Shown: in pieces, positions 62,801 through 64,000 of the stretch | How the letters are laid out: every line of letters starts with the position of its first letter | Numbering within the stretch: position 1 is the stretch's first letter | Assembly: GCA_905178155.1 (NCBI GenBank) | Contig: CAJINV010000014.1 | Location: 124,001-188,000, forward strand | Length of the DNA: 64,000 nt | Direction of reading: 5' to 3' | Source: Amoebophrya sp. A120 | Lineage: Eukaryota > Sar > Dinophyceae > Syndiniales > Amoebophryaceae | Notes under the pieces: model-generated | Told to the model about the DNA's origin: nothing | Databases searched by the model: none | What the model saw: only the letters and a program-made list of their open reading frames with translations | Program-made: the position numbers and the translations under genes

Positions 62801-64000
62801 CAAATTCGTGTAATAGTTGAGAATGTATACATTTGAGAACGCCATAAGCTGCGCGGCAGGCGTTGAGGTCCGTCCAGGTGAACAGGGAGGCGACGCCGCA
62901 TTTTTTATTGTGAGGAAAAATCTCCCCTCCCCATATTGAAAGCGCATCCTTCTGAAAATTTGCAATGCAGATTTGTGACCACAAATCCTGTCTGTCTTGC
63001 AAGAAGGCGAATCCTGAGAGTCCGCCGCATTATGCAGGCGGTTTGTGATGCTCTTGGGCTACTTAAAGCCTAGAGATTTGGCATGCTAGGTGCCCACGTC
63101 AAAGCCTCTGGGCAGCTCAGGCTTGGCATATGCCTGCAGTCCTCTACTGCAGCACAAATCTGATTTGTGTACGGAAATCCAGCAGCAGAAATTTCGTTCT
63201 GATATGTTGGGGAGGTGGGACTTTTCCTTTTGATACTTTTTGGGACTCAAGGTGAGGAGCTGCACCTCCACGACCACCATGGGAGAGCCCGTCAGTTCCA
63301 GCTGCCACCAAGCGCGGGGAAAGGCCGCACCAACCGCGGGCGCGCCGGAAAACATATGAGAGTGCACAACTCCACCCCCTCCCCCTCATTTGTCATGTAA
63401 AACCCCAAATCCAAGTGCTTCTCTGTGGCACTGTTTGCATGACAAATTCTGAAAGCCCAACCAGTACGACACTAGGCACATGAATTTGTCATGCACAGGC
63501 TCCACGTGTGGGTGTGCTGGTGTCTGTATTGCTGTTCATGCAATACAAATGAGGGGGAGGGGGGGTTGTGCATTTTCATAAAACAACGCGCCGGCGCTGA
63601 AGGGGTAGTTGGTGGAGAAATATCCCGAATTCACTTCCTCAATAATTTGCAATACCGTATTCCCAATCTTCTGAATGGTCGGCTGCGACTTTTGGTCCAT
63701 GCCCCTGTTTATGCATTGCAAACATGATACGACGTCCTGGGCCTGGAAGTAGAATGCGAGACTTCTTGTCATGCGAGTTGTCTAGCGCGACACTGAGCTC
63801 TGTCTTGCGTGGACAGCAAGAGCTTCTCTTGTCTGTCATGCGAGAACTACGCTGTTTGTCATGCGGAATACGCAACTACACGGAACCTCCACGAAAAAAT
63901 CTGTCATGCTTAGCGGCGCATGAGAGTATGCTTTTCATCACGACTGATATGCATCACAAGTTTCCAGACCCAACACCAGACATAAGTATTTGCAATGGAT
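56880..64000 (-). CDS. Gene 4: paralogue of gene 3, 5' part beyond the window, one apparent frameshift
   Basis: Exons: 63581-63709, 63236-63354, 62847-62905, 62490-62609, 62240-62334, 61808-61953, 61260-61599, 60774-60927, 60416-60586, 60224-60260, 59817-59917, 59460-59524, 59092-59308, 58710-58777, 58169-58378, 57855-57902, 57506-57538, 57239-57271, 56880-57018. The protein follows gene 3 strand by strand: SGYFSTNYPFSAGALF, PRAWWQLELTGSPMVVVEVQ, CGVASLFTWTDLNACRAA, DDAYLVVGVKS, YYRINIDCHGAIGKYVFLEL, LQLREVVVYGSSLA, CGLTGLVELHV, VEYIDVYPDKTGEFALVSPG, GHCDCTPDVDLGKVGG, NGMHTCGTIGPEEMA and ARWVWIMLPSGTAEQLTRQL. It ends ITELAACIRSWEESVCSLAP and a stop at 56880-56882. At about 59871-59876 the frame shifts by one base between KYAD and LFEGVPNQNPWLVAEF. 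This could be a sequencing error, a pseudogene lesion or recoding. Confidence 0.8.
57019..57238. mobile_element. Introner IE-C (diverged) in gene 4
   Basis: 220 bp. Flanks are CAGCG/CGACG. Joins ICDPPV to AGEARWVW. Confidence 0.85.
57272..57505. mobile_element. Introner IE-H in gene 4
   Basis: 234 bp. Flanks are CAGGT/CACGT. Confidence 0.88.
57539..57854. mobile_element. Introner IE-E in gene 4
   Basis: 316 bp with the duplication TAGAA on both sides. Confidence 0.92.
57903..58168. mobile_element. Introner IE-A in gene 4
   Basis: 266 bp with the duplication CGGGA on both sides. Joins DIPASPG to NPANEVD region. Confidence 0.92.
58379..58709. mobile_element. Introner IE-F in gene 4
   Basis: 331 bp. 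Flanks are GGTCC/GCCCC. Confidence 0.87.
58778..59091. mobile_element. Introner IE-D in gene 4
   Basis: 314 bp with the duplication TGCGT on both sides. Joins NSEQDA to PTGAAGH. Confidence 0.92.
59309..59459. mobile_element. Introner IE-B in gene 4
   Basis: 151 bp with the duplication GCGAC on both sides. Joins EFALV to SPGLYKY. Confidence 0.93.
59525..59816. mobile_element. Introner IE-D in gene 4
   Basis: 292 bp with the duplication AGACG on both sides. Joins VAEFSH to VSRVEYI. Confidence 0.92.
59918..60223. mobile_element. Introner IE-A (diverged) in gene 4
   Basis: 306 bp with the duplication GCGGT on both sides. Joins NAFDRN to RGGFPIA. Confidence 0.87.
60261..60415. mobile_element. 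Introner IE-B in gene 4
   Basis: 155 bp with the duplication GGTCG on both sides. Confidence 0.93.
60587..60773. mobile_element. Introner IE-H (variant) in gene 4
   Basis: 187 bp with the duplication TAATT on both sides. Ends TATCCCACAGAAAAATAAAA and TTTTTTCTGTGGGATA. Confidence 0.9.
60928..61259. mobile_element. Introner IE-D in gene 4
   Basis: 332 bp with the duplication CGCGA on both sides. Joins VYGSSLA to AVDGNVE. Confidence 0.93.
61600..61807. mobile_element. Introner IE-H in gene 4
   Basis: 208 bp with the duplication GTGTG on both sides. It splits GKYTLCG about three bases from where gene 3 carries an IE-C. Confidence 0.93.
61954..62239. mobile_element. Introner IE-A in gene 4
   Basis: 286 bp. 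Flanks are GCCGG/GCAGG. Joins AIACDL to PHPNDIK, two bases from where gene 3 carries an IE-E. Confidence 0.9.
62335..62489. mobile_element. Introner IE-B in gene 4
   Basis: 155 bp. Flanks are CCGGT/CCGAT. Confidence 0.9.
62610..62846. mobile_element. Introner IE-C in gene 4
   Basis: 237 bp with the duplication AGCTG on both sides. Joins NACRAA to PDGEQDL. Confidence 0.93.
62906..63235. mobile_element. Introner IE-F in gene 4
   Basis: 330 bp. Flanks are TTTTT/CTTTT. Joins LLTLSPK to KCGVASL region. Confidence 0.87.
63355..63580. mobile_element. Introner IE-E in gene 4
   Basis: 226 bp with the duplication AAACA on both sides. Joins SAGALF to SGAPAVG. Confidence 0.93.
63710..64000. mobile_element. 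Introner IE-A in gene 4, cut by the right edge
   Basis: Left end TATGCATTGCAAACATG and most of the right arm (TTTCCAGACCC...GTATTTGCAATGGAT) are present. The last bases and the duplication lie outside. Confidence 0.82.

Overview
The window looks like nuclear DNA of an introner-rich protist. A dinoflagellate-lineage alga (a core dinoflagellate or a syndinian such as Amoebophrya) is my best guess. The reasons are unidirectional tandem paralogues, more than 100 transposon-like introns with terminal inverted repeats and target-site duplications, and no bacterial operon signals. The organism is an inference; the intron structure is read directly from the sequence.

All recognisable genes lie on the minus strand. 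From left to right: gene 1 (start near 19082, runs off the left edge), gene 2 (small, 23119 to 19215), gene 3 (54141 to about 26526, complete, about 1,300 residues in 44 exons) and gene 4 (enters from the right edge, stops near 56880). Genes 1, 3 and 4 encode large modular proteins built from galactose-binding, jelly-roll-like (F5/8 type C or fucolectin-like) modules. Genes 1 and 3 begin with a membrane anchor or signal segment followed by a charged, Ser/Lys-rich or coiled-coil stalk, so they look like cell-surface lectin-like proteins. Genes 3 and 4 are close paralogues.

Almost every exon is bounded by an introner element (IE). I mapped about 104 in at least 12 families, called IE-A to IE-L by their termini (outer ends: A TATCAAATGYAAAAATGTCT; B TATCCTGTGCAAAAGTATCG or TATGAATTGCAAAAGTATCG; C TATGGCGCTCTCAAATGTTA; D TATGGAAGCGTCAGGATTGA; E TATGAGAGTGCACAACTCCC; F TATCCTGAGTAAAAACGTCC; G TATCCAGGAAAAAACACCCA; H TATCACGAGAAAAAACTGTG; I TATAACCCGCTCAGGTGTAG; J TATTCCCTGAAAATCAACCA; K TTAGGGCGGAAAAATCGGCA; L GGGGAAAATTTCACAAATAC). 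Each is flanked by a 5-bp duplication, perfect in about two thirds of cases. In nearly every junction I worked through, removing the element plus one duplication copy keeps the protein frame. Unrelated families share an inner TTTGTNATGC / GCATNACAAA motif just inside the inverted repeats.

The introners are themselves targets for other DNA: two short SINE-like families, a TTAG-ended foldback element, a Helitron-like pair with a hairpin end, an element with an 8-bp duplication inside one of those, and inserts of 1.2-2 kb framed by 30-70-bp direct repeats. This is why some introns reach 2-6 kb. The stretches 23120-26525 and 54142-56879 are the only sizeable intergenic regions. No rRNA, tRNA or CRISPR array was recognised.
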